DNA from: a virus
Reading direction: 5' to 3' (one strand)
DNA: 64,000 nt
IMG/VR virus record: IMGVR_UViG_3300034104_005687
Span: 186,001 to 250,000 of that record
Part shown: positions 25,345 to 32,092 of the stretch, piece by piece
How positions within the stretch are numbered: position 1 is the first letter of the stretch
How the letters are laid out: each line of letters starts with the position of its first letter
Made by a program: the position numbers and the translations under genes
Notes under the pieces: model-generated
Database searches by the model: none
Told to the model about the DNA's origin: nothing
What the model saw: the letters and a program-made list of their open reading frames with translations, nothing else

Positions 25345-25606
25345 TTTTACCGTCTGCTCGTGCAATACGATCTACGTCTGGGCGCAGTCCCAGTGCATTG
25401 CTCACAATAGTGTCAATGCGAATCACGTCGTGGTTCATGGTTTTTACACGATTGTCCAGGGCACCAATAATGCCTTTGAGGCCGTTTACGGTGCTGGTTA
25501 CACCAGCCAAGATAAACTTCAGTGTCAAAAACACAAAATACCCTGCGGCAATAGCTGATGCAATGGGAAATCCTACTTCAGCTACCAATTTAAAAAACTC
25601 ACCCAT
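25325..25606 (-). CDS. Holin-like small membrane protein (copy 2)
   Basis: A 93-residue protein with a membrane helix at about residues 9-34 (VGFPIASAIAAGYFVFLTLK) and a charged helical C terminus ending DGKNDARRD. AAAGGAG precedes the ATG and a late-type promoter lies 21 bases upstream. Paralogous in layout to the protein at 24771-25127. A role in lysis timing is suggested by topology and late expression, not shown. Confidence 0.65.
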   Translation of the reverse strand: MGEFFKLVAEVGFPIASAIAAGYFVFLTLKFILAGVTSTVNGLKGIIGALDNRVKTMNHDVIRIDTIVSNALGLRPDVDRIARADGKNDARRD

Positions 25607-25626
25607 GTCGGCTCCTTTGTTGACTA

Positions 25627-25633
25627 TATTTAC
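25627..25633 (-). promoter_or_regulatory. T4-late-like promoter element
   Basis: On the minus strand GTAAATA, 21 bases before the ATG at 25606, with AAAGGAG between. It lies inside the 3' end of the FecR-domain gene. Confidence 0.55.
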
Positions 25634-26724
25634 CGTTGTGTGATGTTGATTCGGGTGGTGCCGCCGTTGTTGACCTGCTGATACAGCATTACCCCTGCTT
25701 GATTGGCTTGTAATATAGCGTCTTGATCGCTGGGCATCCATATTTCAAATGCGTTGCCCAGATCCCTGCGCAGAATCAATCGATCTTCGTCGTCCAGATT
25801 CCATTTCAACAAACTGGATGCTTGATACCCGGGCAATATCTGATTGGTGGCCAGTATGGACTCAGCACTGGATATCATGCTAGCAGTGTCCACGTCCAGT
25901 ACACTGGCCAAGAAGTCACTGTCCAAGAAATTTTTGTCCAGTTGTCCCTTGGTGCTCAGCAGATCTTTGTTGAGCTCATCAAAATCCAAAAATTTCTGGT
26001 TCAGAAAATTAACATCCAAACTGGTTTGGCTTCGTGTCTCAACTTCTTGTGTTTTGAGTTCAGTGGGAAATGACACAATCATAAGGTTGCTGATGTTGGC
26101 AGGATCTATGTTGATTACCACAGGTGACTGCGGAGCAACGTCAACTGAACTCACAAAAGTGGCTTGGTATGCTGTGTCCATGGTCACTGATCCTGCGTTG
26201 TTGAAAACTTCAATCTTTCCAGTCACACACGATGTTGCATCACAACTGGGCAACAACATCACAATGCTGCGTCCCAATTCGTCTACGGTCATGGAAAAAT
26301 CTGTGCCACGAACTGCAATGGTGGCTGTGGGTGTTTTTACTGCTACCTGCTGTGGATTGCTTTTGGCAATCTGTCCCGACGCATACTTGGCAGTACCTAG
26401 GGCAACTTTGAGAGCCAATCTTCCAGTGCCACGATTGGCATCATACACAAAATCGTCGATCAGCAATTTGCTTTGTTCAGAGATTTTTACTGTGGTGTTG
26501 TCTTCAAAGGTCAGTTGAGCACGACTCCGTGCCGTCACAACTGTGTCATTCATTTCCACAGCCGTGTTTACTGCACTGGACACACTTTTTTTATCTCGTA
26601 CAATTTCCATGGGCCCAGTCTGTTCAGTGACTCGGCCCACCGCCGCATTAATCGGACTGTGTGATAGCAACAGTGTTGTTAGAACCAGCAGTAGAAGCAA
26701 TGATTGTTTTTGCAAGTAGGCCAC
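25630..26724 (-). CDS. Exported FecR-domain protein
   Basis: A 364-residue protein. The N terminus has a leucine-rich signal peptide (QSLLLLLVLTTLLLSHS, cleavage near NAA). A FecR-type domain follows at about 35-150: VVTARSRAQLTFEDN, VKISEQSKLLIDDF and VKTPTATIAVRGTDF. The rest is repetitive (NFLNQKFLDFDELNKDLL, with LxxDFL-like repeats near residues 230-280). The start lies 77 bases inside the curlin-like gene in another frame; no later Met would keep the signal peptide. FecR-like proteins sense or bind cell-surface structures. Position suggests a partner of the curli-like system. Confidence 0.8.
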   Translation of the reverse strand: MAYLQKQSLLLLLVLTTLLLSHSPINAAVGRVTEQTGPMEIVRDKKSVSSAVNTAVEMNDTVVTARSRAQLTFEDNTTVKISEQSKLLIDDFVYDANRGTGRLALKVALGTAKYASGQIAKSNPQQVAVKTPTATIAVRGTDFSMTVDELGRSIVMLLPSCDATSCVTGKIEVFNNAGSVTMDTAYQATFVSSVDVAPQSPVVINIDPANISNLMIVSFPTELKTQEVETRSQTSLDVNFLNQKFLDFDELNKDLLSTKGQLDKNFLDSDFLASVLDVDTASMISSAESILATNQILPGYQASSLLKWNLDDEDRLILRRDLGNAFEIWMPSDQDAILQANQAGVMLYQQVNNGGTTRINITQR

Positions 26725-27244
26725 TTTGTGTCATAGTAATTGTGTTGTTGCCGCCGTTCACTGTGTATTCCACTGTGCTAGCCCCGGTGTTGGTACTGGT
26801 GTGAGTCACTGTGTTGGTATCGCCAGTGATCACCAGTTTGCTGCTGTGATTGGCACCGCTGCCCAGATTCTGTATCACAATATTGTCGTCACCTGTGATG
26901 GTCTGAATAATGTCACTGCCGCTACATGTGGCCGATACTGATGTTCCACAGTTAACGGTCTTGACATTGTTGTTGCCATTGACTGTGAGAGTAACATTGG
27001 TAGCAGCACCGTTGACCGTTAGAGCCAAATCGTTGGCTGCACCAATTTGTTGTATGTTCACAGTGTTGCTGCCACCTCCAATGAATATGGGCGCCAGTTC
27101 TGTGCCTATTCGATTGTCTGCGCCATCCTGCAGAATTGTGATAGTGCTGCCGTTTCCTACCTGTTCCATGTATACTTTGTTTTGTGCTTGAGCAGCCCAT
27201 GCAACTGCTAACAAAGTTCCAGCGGTTATTATTTTTTTTATCAT
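26648..27244 (-). CDS. Curlin-repeat (CsgA/CsgB-like) exported protein
   Basis: A 198-residue protein. Signal peptide MIKKIITAGTLLAVAWAAQA, then a Gly/Asn/Thr/Ser-rich body with repeats of the type N-x-V-x-I-x-Q-x-G: VYMEQVGNGST, NTVNIQQIG, NIVIQNLG, NTITMTQSG, NTVAITQS. This is the pattern of amyloid curli subunits, though the repeats are less regular than in E. coli CsgA. Two Cys (near residues 98 and 105) are unusual for curlins. ATGA overlap with csgG. The ATG at 27244 is preferred over 27271. It is probably secreted through the phage CsgG pore. Confidence 0.75.
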   Translation of the reverse strand: MIKKIITAGTLLAVAWAAQAQNKVYMEQVGNGSTITILQDGADNRIGTELAPIFIGGGSNTVNIQQIGAANDLALTVNGAATNVTLTVNGNNNVKTVNCGTSVSATCSGSDIIQTITGDDNIVIQNLGSGANHSSKLVITGDTNTVTHTSTNTGASTVEYTVNGGNNTITMTQSGLLAKTIIASTAGSNNTVAITQSD

Positions 27245-28032
27245 TTGGAACCTCCTTGTTTGAAAGACCAAAGGCCTTTTCGTTCCCCTTCTTGTATCAT
27301 CTCATATACAGATTGCTCCACAGCAAGTCTAATAGCATATGTGGTAGGCTCATTGACTGCTACTCCAGCCTCTAACTCTACAGATCGTGTTCCGTCGGCT
27401 ATGAATCTCATCACACCAGTGTTGAATGCAGTACTGTACACAGTCTTGCTCACGCTGTTGCTGATCAGAATCTCGCCGGTGTTGACCGAGATCACACGCA
27501 GAGCCACAACAATTTCGTCCACACGATATTGCTTGCTTGCACCAATTCCCAGTATCCTGGCCCCGTGACCCCCAGATTTGGTATTGGCGTCAAATCCTAT
27601 GATGCCACCTTCGATTATGAGCCCAGCCACAATCATGGGCCGTAATGGTTTGGCATCCTTGCCTTCGTATACTTCACGCTGATTGCGTATGAGCTGACGT
27701 TCCTTGATCAAGTTGTCAAGACCCACTCGCTCTACCACAGTAAACCAACGTCCTGCATCCTGCAAGGCCTTGATCAAGAATACTTCAGATCCCTGTGTCA
27801 CAGCAGTGGAAAAACTGGCCAGGCGTTCGTTGGATTTTTTCTGTCCTGTTTTGTCTTGAAATCCATACACTGCCACAGTGATCGGTGGACCACTGGGTTC
27901 AGGCAGATTTTTTTGCAAGAACGTGTTGTTCTTCATGCTCTGCGGAGGCTCATACTCAACGTCGTCTCTGAAGTCAGCATCAAACGCACAACCTGACATC
28001 AACACTGCCACAATCACAATCCATTTTTTCAA
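27241..28032 (-). CDS. csgG: Curli secretion channel CsgG
   Basis: A 263-residue outer-membrane lipoprotein. The lipobox VLMSGC ends the signal peptide at about residue 15. Body: ITVAVYGFQDKTGQ, FTVVERVGLDNLIKERQLIR, IIEGGIIGFDANTKSGG (membrane-hairpin region) and YRVDEIVVALRVISVNTGEIL. These are the conserved CsgG segments, and the length matches (about 277 in E. coli). It forms a nonameric pore that exports unfolded curlin. Coupled by ATGA overlaps to csgF upstream and to the curlin-like gene downstream. Confidence 0.93.
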   Translation of the reverse strand: MKKWIVIVAVLMSGCAFDADFRDDVEYEPPQSMKNNTFLQKNLPEPSGPPITVAVYGFQDKTGQKKSNERLASFSTAVTQGSEVFLIKALQDAGRWFTVVERVGLDNLIKERQLIRNQREVYEGKDAKPLRPMIVAGLIIEGGIIGFDANTKSGGHGARILGIGASKQYRVDEIVVALRVISVNTGEILISNSVSKTVYSTAFNTGVMRFIADGTRSVELEAGVAVNEPTTYAIRLAVEQSVYEMIQEGERKGLWSFKQGGSK

Positions 28033-28469
28033 AATGCAAAACTCCCGATAGGCACAGTGATTTCAGTTCTGCTGCCATTGGCTTCTAGTATTACAAGAGT
28101 GACACTGGTTCCTGTCTTGAACCAACTAATAGAACTGCCTTGAAAGTCCAAGGTTCCTGAATCTCCTGCAGTCTCAGAAAACATAGCATCGGCTAGTTGT
28201 TTGCTGAGTTGTGCATAGATACGACTTTCCAGATTCACAATAAATTTGGACAAGGTGGTATTCTTGGCGTCTCGTTCTGCACGATCGGTCACAGATTTTG
28301 CTTCGTCGCGAAGCTTTTGCTTGCGACTGTCTTCCAGTTGTTTGATGGTCAGAACATGGCTCGAGAAACCTATTCCACTAAAACTGGGTGATGCAAACTG
28401 AAATGTCAGTTCACTGGCGTTGGCTCCCTGGGCTAAGATCAGACCGCATATTGCTATAATTTTTTTCAT
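28029..28469 (-). CDS. csgF: Curli assembly protein CsgF
   Basis: A 146-residue secreted protein. Signal peptide MKKIIAICGLILAQGANA, then LTFQFASPSFSG, the conserved N-terminal stretch that in E. coli inserts in the CsgG pore (TFQFRNPNFGG). The C-terminal region has beta-strands ending ITVPIGSF. It should couple the pore to curlin nucleation. First gene of the curli-like operon, behind a perfect late-type promoter. No csgE or csgD is seen. Confidence 0.88.
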   Translation of the reverse strand: MKKIIAICGLILAQGANASELTFQFASPSFSGIGFSSHVLTIKQLEDSRKQKLRDEAKSVTDRAERDAKNTTLSKFIVNLESRIYAQLSKQLADAMFSETAGDSGTLDFQGSSISWFKTGTSVTLVILEANGSRTEITVPIGSFAF

Positions 28470-28489
28470 GCGAAAACCCCACTATAATA

Positions 28490-28497
28490 TATTTATA
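28490..28497 (-). promoter_or_regulatory. T4-late-type promoter of the curli-like operon
   Basis: Perfect TATAAATA on the minus strand, 21 bases before the csgF start. Confidence 0.75.
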
Positions 28498-28526
28498 GCA
28501 GGGTTTCAAAAATAATCCAGGTGTTT

Positions 28527-28847
28527 TTAGTTTGCTTTTTTGGTTCTAGCAGGTTTTGCTGCTTTAACTGGAGCTTTTGTTGCTGCTGGTTTCGATGCGG
28601 CAGGTTTTGTAGCTGCTGGTTTTTTGACAGCAGGTTTGGCTCGTGGCTTGGCCGGCGCAGTGGACTCAACTCGGACAGCAGCGGGTTCGCCAACTTCAGC
28701 AGGTGCAGACACAACAGGTGCAGCCTCCATTACCGGGGCAACTTGAACAGTTGCTTCAACTTTGTAGGGTGCAGCTTCGGGTTGTACAGCAGGTGCTAGT
28801 GATTTTGGGTCGGGTTGGCGGAACCAATTGAAAATTGCTTTAAGCAT
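28527..28847 (-). CDS. Ala/Pro/Lys-rich low-complexity protein, histone H1-like tail
   Basis: A 106-residue protein. The N terminus MLKAIFNWFRQPDPKS could be an amphipathic anchor. From about residue 60 on it is a repeat of K-P-A-A-x motifs (KPAVKKPAATKPAASKPA), like histone H1 and bacterial H1-like tails; these bind DNA through charge. AGGAGATATCT precedes the ATG and GTAAATA lies 18 bases upstream. DNA compaction or membrane attachment are both possible. Confidence 0.7.
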   Translation of the reverse strand: MLKAIFNWFRQPDPKSLAPAVQPEAAPYKVEATVQVAPVMEAAPVVSAPAEVGEPAAVRVESTAPAKPRAKPAVKKPAATKPAASKPAATKAPVKAAKPARTKKAN

Positions 28848-28864
28848 AGATATCTCCTATGCAG

Positions 28865-28871
28865 TATTTAC
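28865..28871 (-). promoter_or_regulatory. T4-late-like promoter element
   Basis: GTAAATA on the minus strand, 18 bases before the start codon at 28847. Confidence 0.55.
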
Positions 28872-28933
28872 ATCAGAATGTCAAATTGGCAAAATTAGTG
28901 AATGGTCACTAAACAACTAAAAAATCTTGATTA

Positions 28934-28950
28934 ATGTTGCAGTGCAACAT
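28934..28950. promoter_or_regulatory. Perfect palindrome overlapping the phasin-like promoter
   Basis: ATGTTGCA-G-TGCAACAT, 8+1+8, covers the -35 region (TTGCAG, 28937-28942) of a promoter whose -10 is TACAAT (28961-28966, 18-bp spacer). The symmetry and position suggest an operator for a dimeric repressor. Confidence 0.55.
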
Positions 28951-28966
28951 AAATATATGTTACAAT
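28937..28966 (+). promoter_or_regulatory. Promoter of the phasin-like gene
   Basis: TTGCAG, 18-bp spacer, TACAAT. ATAAATATAT in the spacer could alternatively act as a late element. The leader to 29029 is about 55 bases. Confidence 0.5.
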
Positions 28967-29028
28967 AACACATAGGGCGCTGGATAGGCCGGGTCCTAAG
29001 TCAAACTCGCTTAAATTAGGAGAAACAC

Positions 29029-29304
29029 ATGTTTACAGCAGACGCAATCATCGACACCGTTCAAACCGGTAAAAAGACTTTTGTCAACACATTCGTTACA
29101 AATGAAACTGTCAAAGACTCAATGATCAAGTTCATTGATGCTCAGGCCGAGTACACCAAAAAAGCCACCAAAGTTGGCATGGACACATTTACCACATTGA
29201 CATCCGAAGCAGTTAAGGCTGGTCAAGAAGCCATGAAATTTGACTACACCAAATTTGGTGAAGGCATCATGAAAGCTTACACAGCACAAACATCCAAAAA
29301 GTAA
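29029..29304 (+). CDS. Phasin-like protein
   Basis: A 91-residue amphipathic helical protein: MFTADAIIDTVQTGKKTFVN, then IKFIDAQAEYTKKATKVGMD and GQEAMKFDYTKFGEGIMKAY. This layout and the MFTAD-type start resemble phasins, which coat polyhydroxyalkanoate granules, but phasins are usually longer. AGGAG precedes the ATG. It is a single-gene unit with its own promoter and terminator, which suggests strong, separate expression. Confidence 0.65.
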   Translation: MFTADAIIDTVQTGKKTFVNTFVTNETVKDSMIKFIDAQAEYTKKATKVGMDTFTTLTSEAVKAGQEAMKFDYTKFGEGIMKAYTAQTSKK

Positions 29305-29322
29305 TACTCAAGTATTACATTT

Positions 29323-29349
29323 AAAGCCCTGTTAATAGCAGGGCTTTTT
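29323..29349 (+). terminator. Rho-independent terminator
   Basis: AAAGCCCTG (29323-29331) pairs with CAGGGCTTT (29339-29347), 7-base loop, then T-rich. Confidence 0.9.
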
Positions 29350-29350
29350 C

Positions 29351-29379
29351 TTGACTTAAAATTGCCAATTTGCTATAAT
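29351..29379 (+). promoter_or_regulatory. Sigma70-type promoter
   Basis: TTGACT, 17-bp spacer with AAATTGCCAATTTGC, TATAAT; directly after the terminator. Confidence 0.88.
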
Positions 29380-29400
29380 ATTGACATAGAGTAACAAAAC

Positions 29401-29550
29401 ATGAAACCCATACAATTCAAAATTCAAGCACCTCCACAGCGACGGCACCGTGCTCTGTTTGATCAGAGCTTGCCGTTTCGTGGTCGCGTAGAACAACCTA
29501 AAACTCAATATCAACGTCAACCCAAGCATCGTAATCAGGAGACACTATGA
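29401..29550 (+). CDS. Small basic phage protein, 49 residues
   Basis: A 49-residue protein, rich in Arg, Gln and Pro (PPQRRHRALFDQSLPFRGRV, then QRQPKHRNQE). It lies 21 bases after a strong -10 but has no clear ribosome-binding site (GTAACAAAAC). Coupled to the next gene by ATGA. Likely disordered and nucleic-acid or ribosome binding; function unknown. Confidence 0.6.
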   Translation: MKPIQFKIQAPPQRRHRALFDQSLPFRGRVEQPKTQYQRQPKHRNQETL

Positions 29551-29738
29551 GCATTGAACCAGCTGAACCACCCTTGGATGGGCGAGCCACTGTGGAGATT
29601 GATCTGAGCCGTGAAGAATGGTATCAGCTCATGATGATGGCACACCAACGTGACATCACTCTGAATCAAATGGTAGAACAACTGTTGCGTGAAGCAATTG
29701 CTCATTATGGCAACTCACTGCCTGAATCTGCTGTATAA
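29547..29738 (+). CDS. Small ribbon-helix-helix-like protein
   Basis: A 63-residue protein. Strand RATVEIDLSREEW followed by helix YQLMMMAHQRDITLNQMVEQLLREAI fits a ribbon-helix-helix fold or a related phage family. Basic residues in the strand are few, so DNA binding is uncertain. CAGGAG precedes the ATG. Confidence 0.65.
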   Translation: MSIEPAEPPLDGRATVEIDLSREEWYQLMMMAHQRDITLNQMVEQLLREAIAHYGNSLPESAV

Positions 29739-29764
29739 TATCTATATCAACCAAGGAAATCATT

Positions 29765-30442
29765 ATGAAACGTTTTGCAACAATCGCGGCTGCCGTGGCA
29801 GTATTGACTTTGACTGCATGCAGTTCAACCAACAAGGTCGAAGGTTCTCCGGGCGTGACTCCTGGACCTCAGTCAGCTATCAGTGAACAACTGGCTGTGA
29901 GTGATTTCAAACGCCGTGGTATTCGTGTTGTGTATAGTTTGTCCGGCAAACTGGAAGCTATTGAAACTGTGGGCTATGCTCCTATTTGGGGCCGCAGTCA
30001 GAACTCTGTGCGTGAGGCATACCGTGTGGCCGAACTGGAAGCCAAGAAAGGTCTCAACGACTTTATCAATCAAGAAGTAATCAATTCAGAAACTTCGGTG
30101 ACCATGATCAGTCGCAACATTGAACGAGCACGTGACAACAAGGTCAACGACTTTGCTACCAACCGCAGTCGGGACGTTGTGAGTTCAGAAGAAACTGATG
30201 AGAAACCGCAGGACGATCGCAACTTCAATCGTGAAGCCAACACTGCCACCCGCAACGATGCACTCAGTATTGTCAGCGTGGTCAACAACACCATCCGCAC
30301 TCGCAACCAAGGTATCTTGGGCGGCCTGTATCTTGTGGAAGGTGATGTAGTAGATGGCGGCCGTGTGGTGCGTGTGGTGTATCGTTGGGATGAAAAGCAC
30401 AACCGACAGCGTGGTCATATCCGTCAACAAATGATGCAATAA
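29765..30442 (+). CDS. Exported lipoprotein
   Basis: A 225-residue protein. Signal peptide with lipobox LTAC (Cys at residue 19). The body has YSLSGKLEAIETVGYAPIWG, then REAYRVAELEAKKGLNDFIN, resembling LPP20-type surface lipoproteins, and a conserved end region GGLYLVEGDVVDGGRVVRVVYRW. AAGGAAATC precedes the ATG. With the next gene it forms an exported pair located just beyond the curli-like operon; I infer but cannot show a link. Confidence 0.78.
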   Translation: MKRFATIAAAVAVLTLTACSSTNKVEGSPGVTPGPQSAISEQLAVSDFKRRGIRVVYSLSGKLEAIETVGYAPIWGRSQNSVREAYRVAELEAKKGLNDFINQEVINSETSVTMISRNIERARDNKVNDFATNRSRDVVSSEETDEKPQDDRNFNREANTATRNDALSIVSVVNNTIRTRNQGILGGLYLVEGDVVDGGRVVRVVYRWDEKHNRQRGHIRQQMMQ

Positions 30443-30443
30443 C

Positions 30444-31496
30444 ATGCGCCGCACCGTTGCTGTTCTTGCTCTGGCGCTGGCCACCACACTGGCCCAGGCA
30501 CAATCATTCAGCGCCATTGGTACTGCACTCACAGTGGGACAATGGATTTCTTTGAACACCAAACGTGTTTACTACATTGAAGTTGACAGTCGAGGCGACA
30601 CATTTGAGGATGCAAAAAACGAAGCGTTCAGACTGGCCATTGAACAAGCTGTGGGCACATTGATTCTCAGCGAAACTGAAGCACAGAACTATCGCTTGAA
30701 ACGCAACGACATTGTGACCTATGCGTCGGGCTATGTAGATCGATTTGAAATTACAGATCGTAACCAACTGGCAGGGCAAACTCGTTTGCGTGTTCGGGTA
30801 TGGGTGGCTCACAGTGCCATTGCAGGCCGACTGCTACACCAACAGGCCGAACCACGTGAAATCAGCGGCAATACCATTGCCACACAAATACAGTCGTTTC
30901 AACAACAGCAACAGTCCGGGGATCGTTTGTTGAGCACTGTGTTGCAGGATTTCCCTCATCGTGCATTTGATGTCATAATGGAGCCTGCTAGAGTGATTGT
31001 AGACTCTCATCGTCAAGGGCACCTACAGGTACCTTTTGTAGTGGGCTGGAGCAAAACCTACACCAAGGCCATGGAAGAAACCTTGCACAACATCAATCAG
31101 TATCCGCAATGCACTAGCATAGGTGCCGATTGTACCAGAGTACGCAGTCGTATTGAACTGGACGTAAATCTGGTCAGCCGAGACCCAGGAGCGTGGTTTA
31201 ACGATGACACTGCCTGGAATCTGGCCATGAACGCCATGACTGCAGATCGCCCAGTGTATCGTATGACACTGAGCACTGTGAGTGGTAGAAAATTAACTTA
31301 TTGTTACAATGCCAGTGAGCTTGTGGATGGGTTTGATTATAGACCCAGATATTTTGCCAACATTGGCCCAGGATTGATCCGAATCAACGGACACAATCGC
31401 GAACGTGTGGTATTAACTGTGCCGTTAACTCAACTGCCTGTGCAAGACGTTACTCAGGCAACAGTGGATATTGTGCGTCAAACCAACTGCAAGTAG
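30444..31496 (+). CDS. Exported protein, LPP20-like N-terminal domain
   Basis: A 350-residue protein with signal peptide (MRRTVAVLALALATTLAQAQ). The domain at about 35-130 (YYIEVDSRGDTFEDAKNEAF, then RLAIEQAVGTLILSE) follows the pattern of periplasmic proteins that bind curli-type or flagellar-assembly partners. It has Cys residues that could form disulphides (QYPQCTSIGADC; C-terminal NCK). One base after the lipoprotein stop, so co-transcribed. Function unknown. Confidence 0.75.
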   Translation: MRRTVAVLALALATTLAQAQSFSAIGTALTVGQWISLNTKRVYYIEVDSRGDTFEDAKNEAFRLAIEQAVGTLILSETEAQNYRLKRNDIVTYASGYVDRFEITDRNQLAGQTRLRVRVWVAHSAIAGRLLHQQAEPREISGNTIATQIQSFQQQQQSGDRLLSTVLQDFPHRAFDVIMEPARVIVDSHRQGHLQVPFVVGWSKTYTKAMEETLHNINQYPQCTSIGADCTRVRSRIELDVNLVSRDPGAWFNDDTAWNLAMNAMTADRPVYRMTLSTVSGRKLTYCYNASELVDGFDYRPRYFANIGPGLIRINGHNRERVVLTVPLTQLPVQDVTQATVDIVRQTNCK

Positions 31497-31497
31497 C

Positions 31498-31505
31498 TAT
31501 AAATA
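31498..31505 (+). promoter_or_regulatory. TATAAATA element at the ClpP-like start
   Basis: Perfect T4-late motif, but it ends only 2 bases before the ATG at 31508. If used, the product would start at ATG 31523. Confidence 0.35.
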
Positions 31506-31507
31506 CC

Positions 31508-32092
31508 ATGCAAAATCCCAACATGAATACAGAACTAGACACAACCACATCACATACCCAAACCTTGGCCGATAACGGTATGTATGTTTTCATGGGCGAA
31601 GTTGACCATGAAAACATCAAACCCATAATTGAATGGATTTTGCACGAGAACTTTGTGTCCAAGAGAAAACGCAAAGAACTCTTGTTGATGATCTGTAGCG
31701 AAGGTGGGGACATGAGTGCCGCATTTGCCTTGATTGACGTAATGCGGAGTTCCAACATATTCATCAAAACAGTAGGGCTGGGCCAGATTGCATCAGCAGG
31801 GCTGTTGATCTTTTTGGCAGGATCTCCTGGACGCAGAACACTAACGCCCAACACTTCAATCATGAGTCATCAGTATGCCTGGGGCAATGATGGCAAGCAT
31901 CATGAACTGCTGGCCACAATTAGAGAATTTGAACTCACACAAAAACGCATGGTCAATCACTATGTGACATGCACTGGTCTAAGTGAAGAAGACATCAAGC
32001 AACACCTGTTGCCACCACATGATGTTTATTTGAGTGCAGACGATGCCCTGCGCTTGGGCATTTGTGATCATATCAGCCAACTGGCTCGTTAA
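31508..32092 (+). CDS. Divergent ClpP-family serine protease
   Basis: A 194-residue protein of the ClpP/crotonase fold. CSEGGDMSAAFALIDVMR replaces the NSPGG loop. The catalytic triad is kept: Ser96 (GQIASAG), His121 (SIMSHQ) and Asp172 (HDVYLSADDA). The N terminus is longer and unlike ClpP propeptides. It differs strongly from the second ClpP at 33838, so a mixed ClpP1-ClpP2 ring, as in mycobacteria and some cyanobacteria, is possible. Alternative start at 31523. Its stop overlaps that of the convergent gene by 4 bases. Confidence 0.82.
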   Translation: MQNPNMNTELDTTTSHTQTLADNGMYVFMGEVDHENIKPIIEWILHENFVSKRKRKELLLMICSEGGDMSAAFALIDVMRSSNIFIKTVGLGQIASAGLLIFLAGSPGRRTLTPNTSIMSHQYAWGNDGKHHELLATIREFELTQKRMVNHYVTCTGLSEEDIKQHLLPPHDVYLSADDALRLGICDHISQLAR

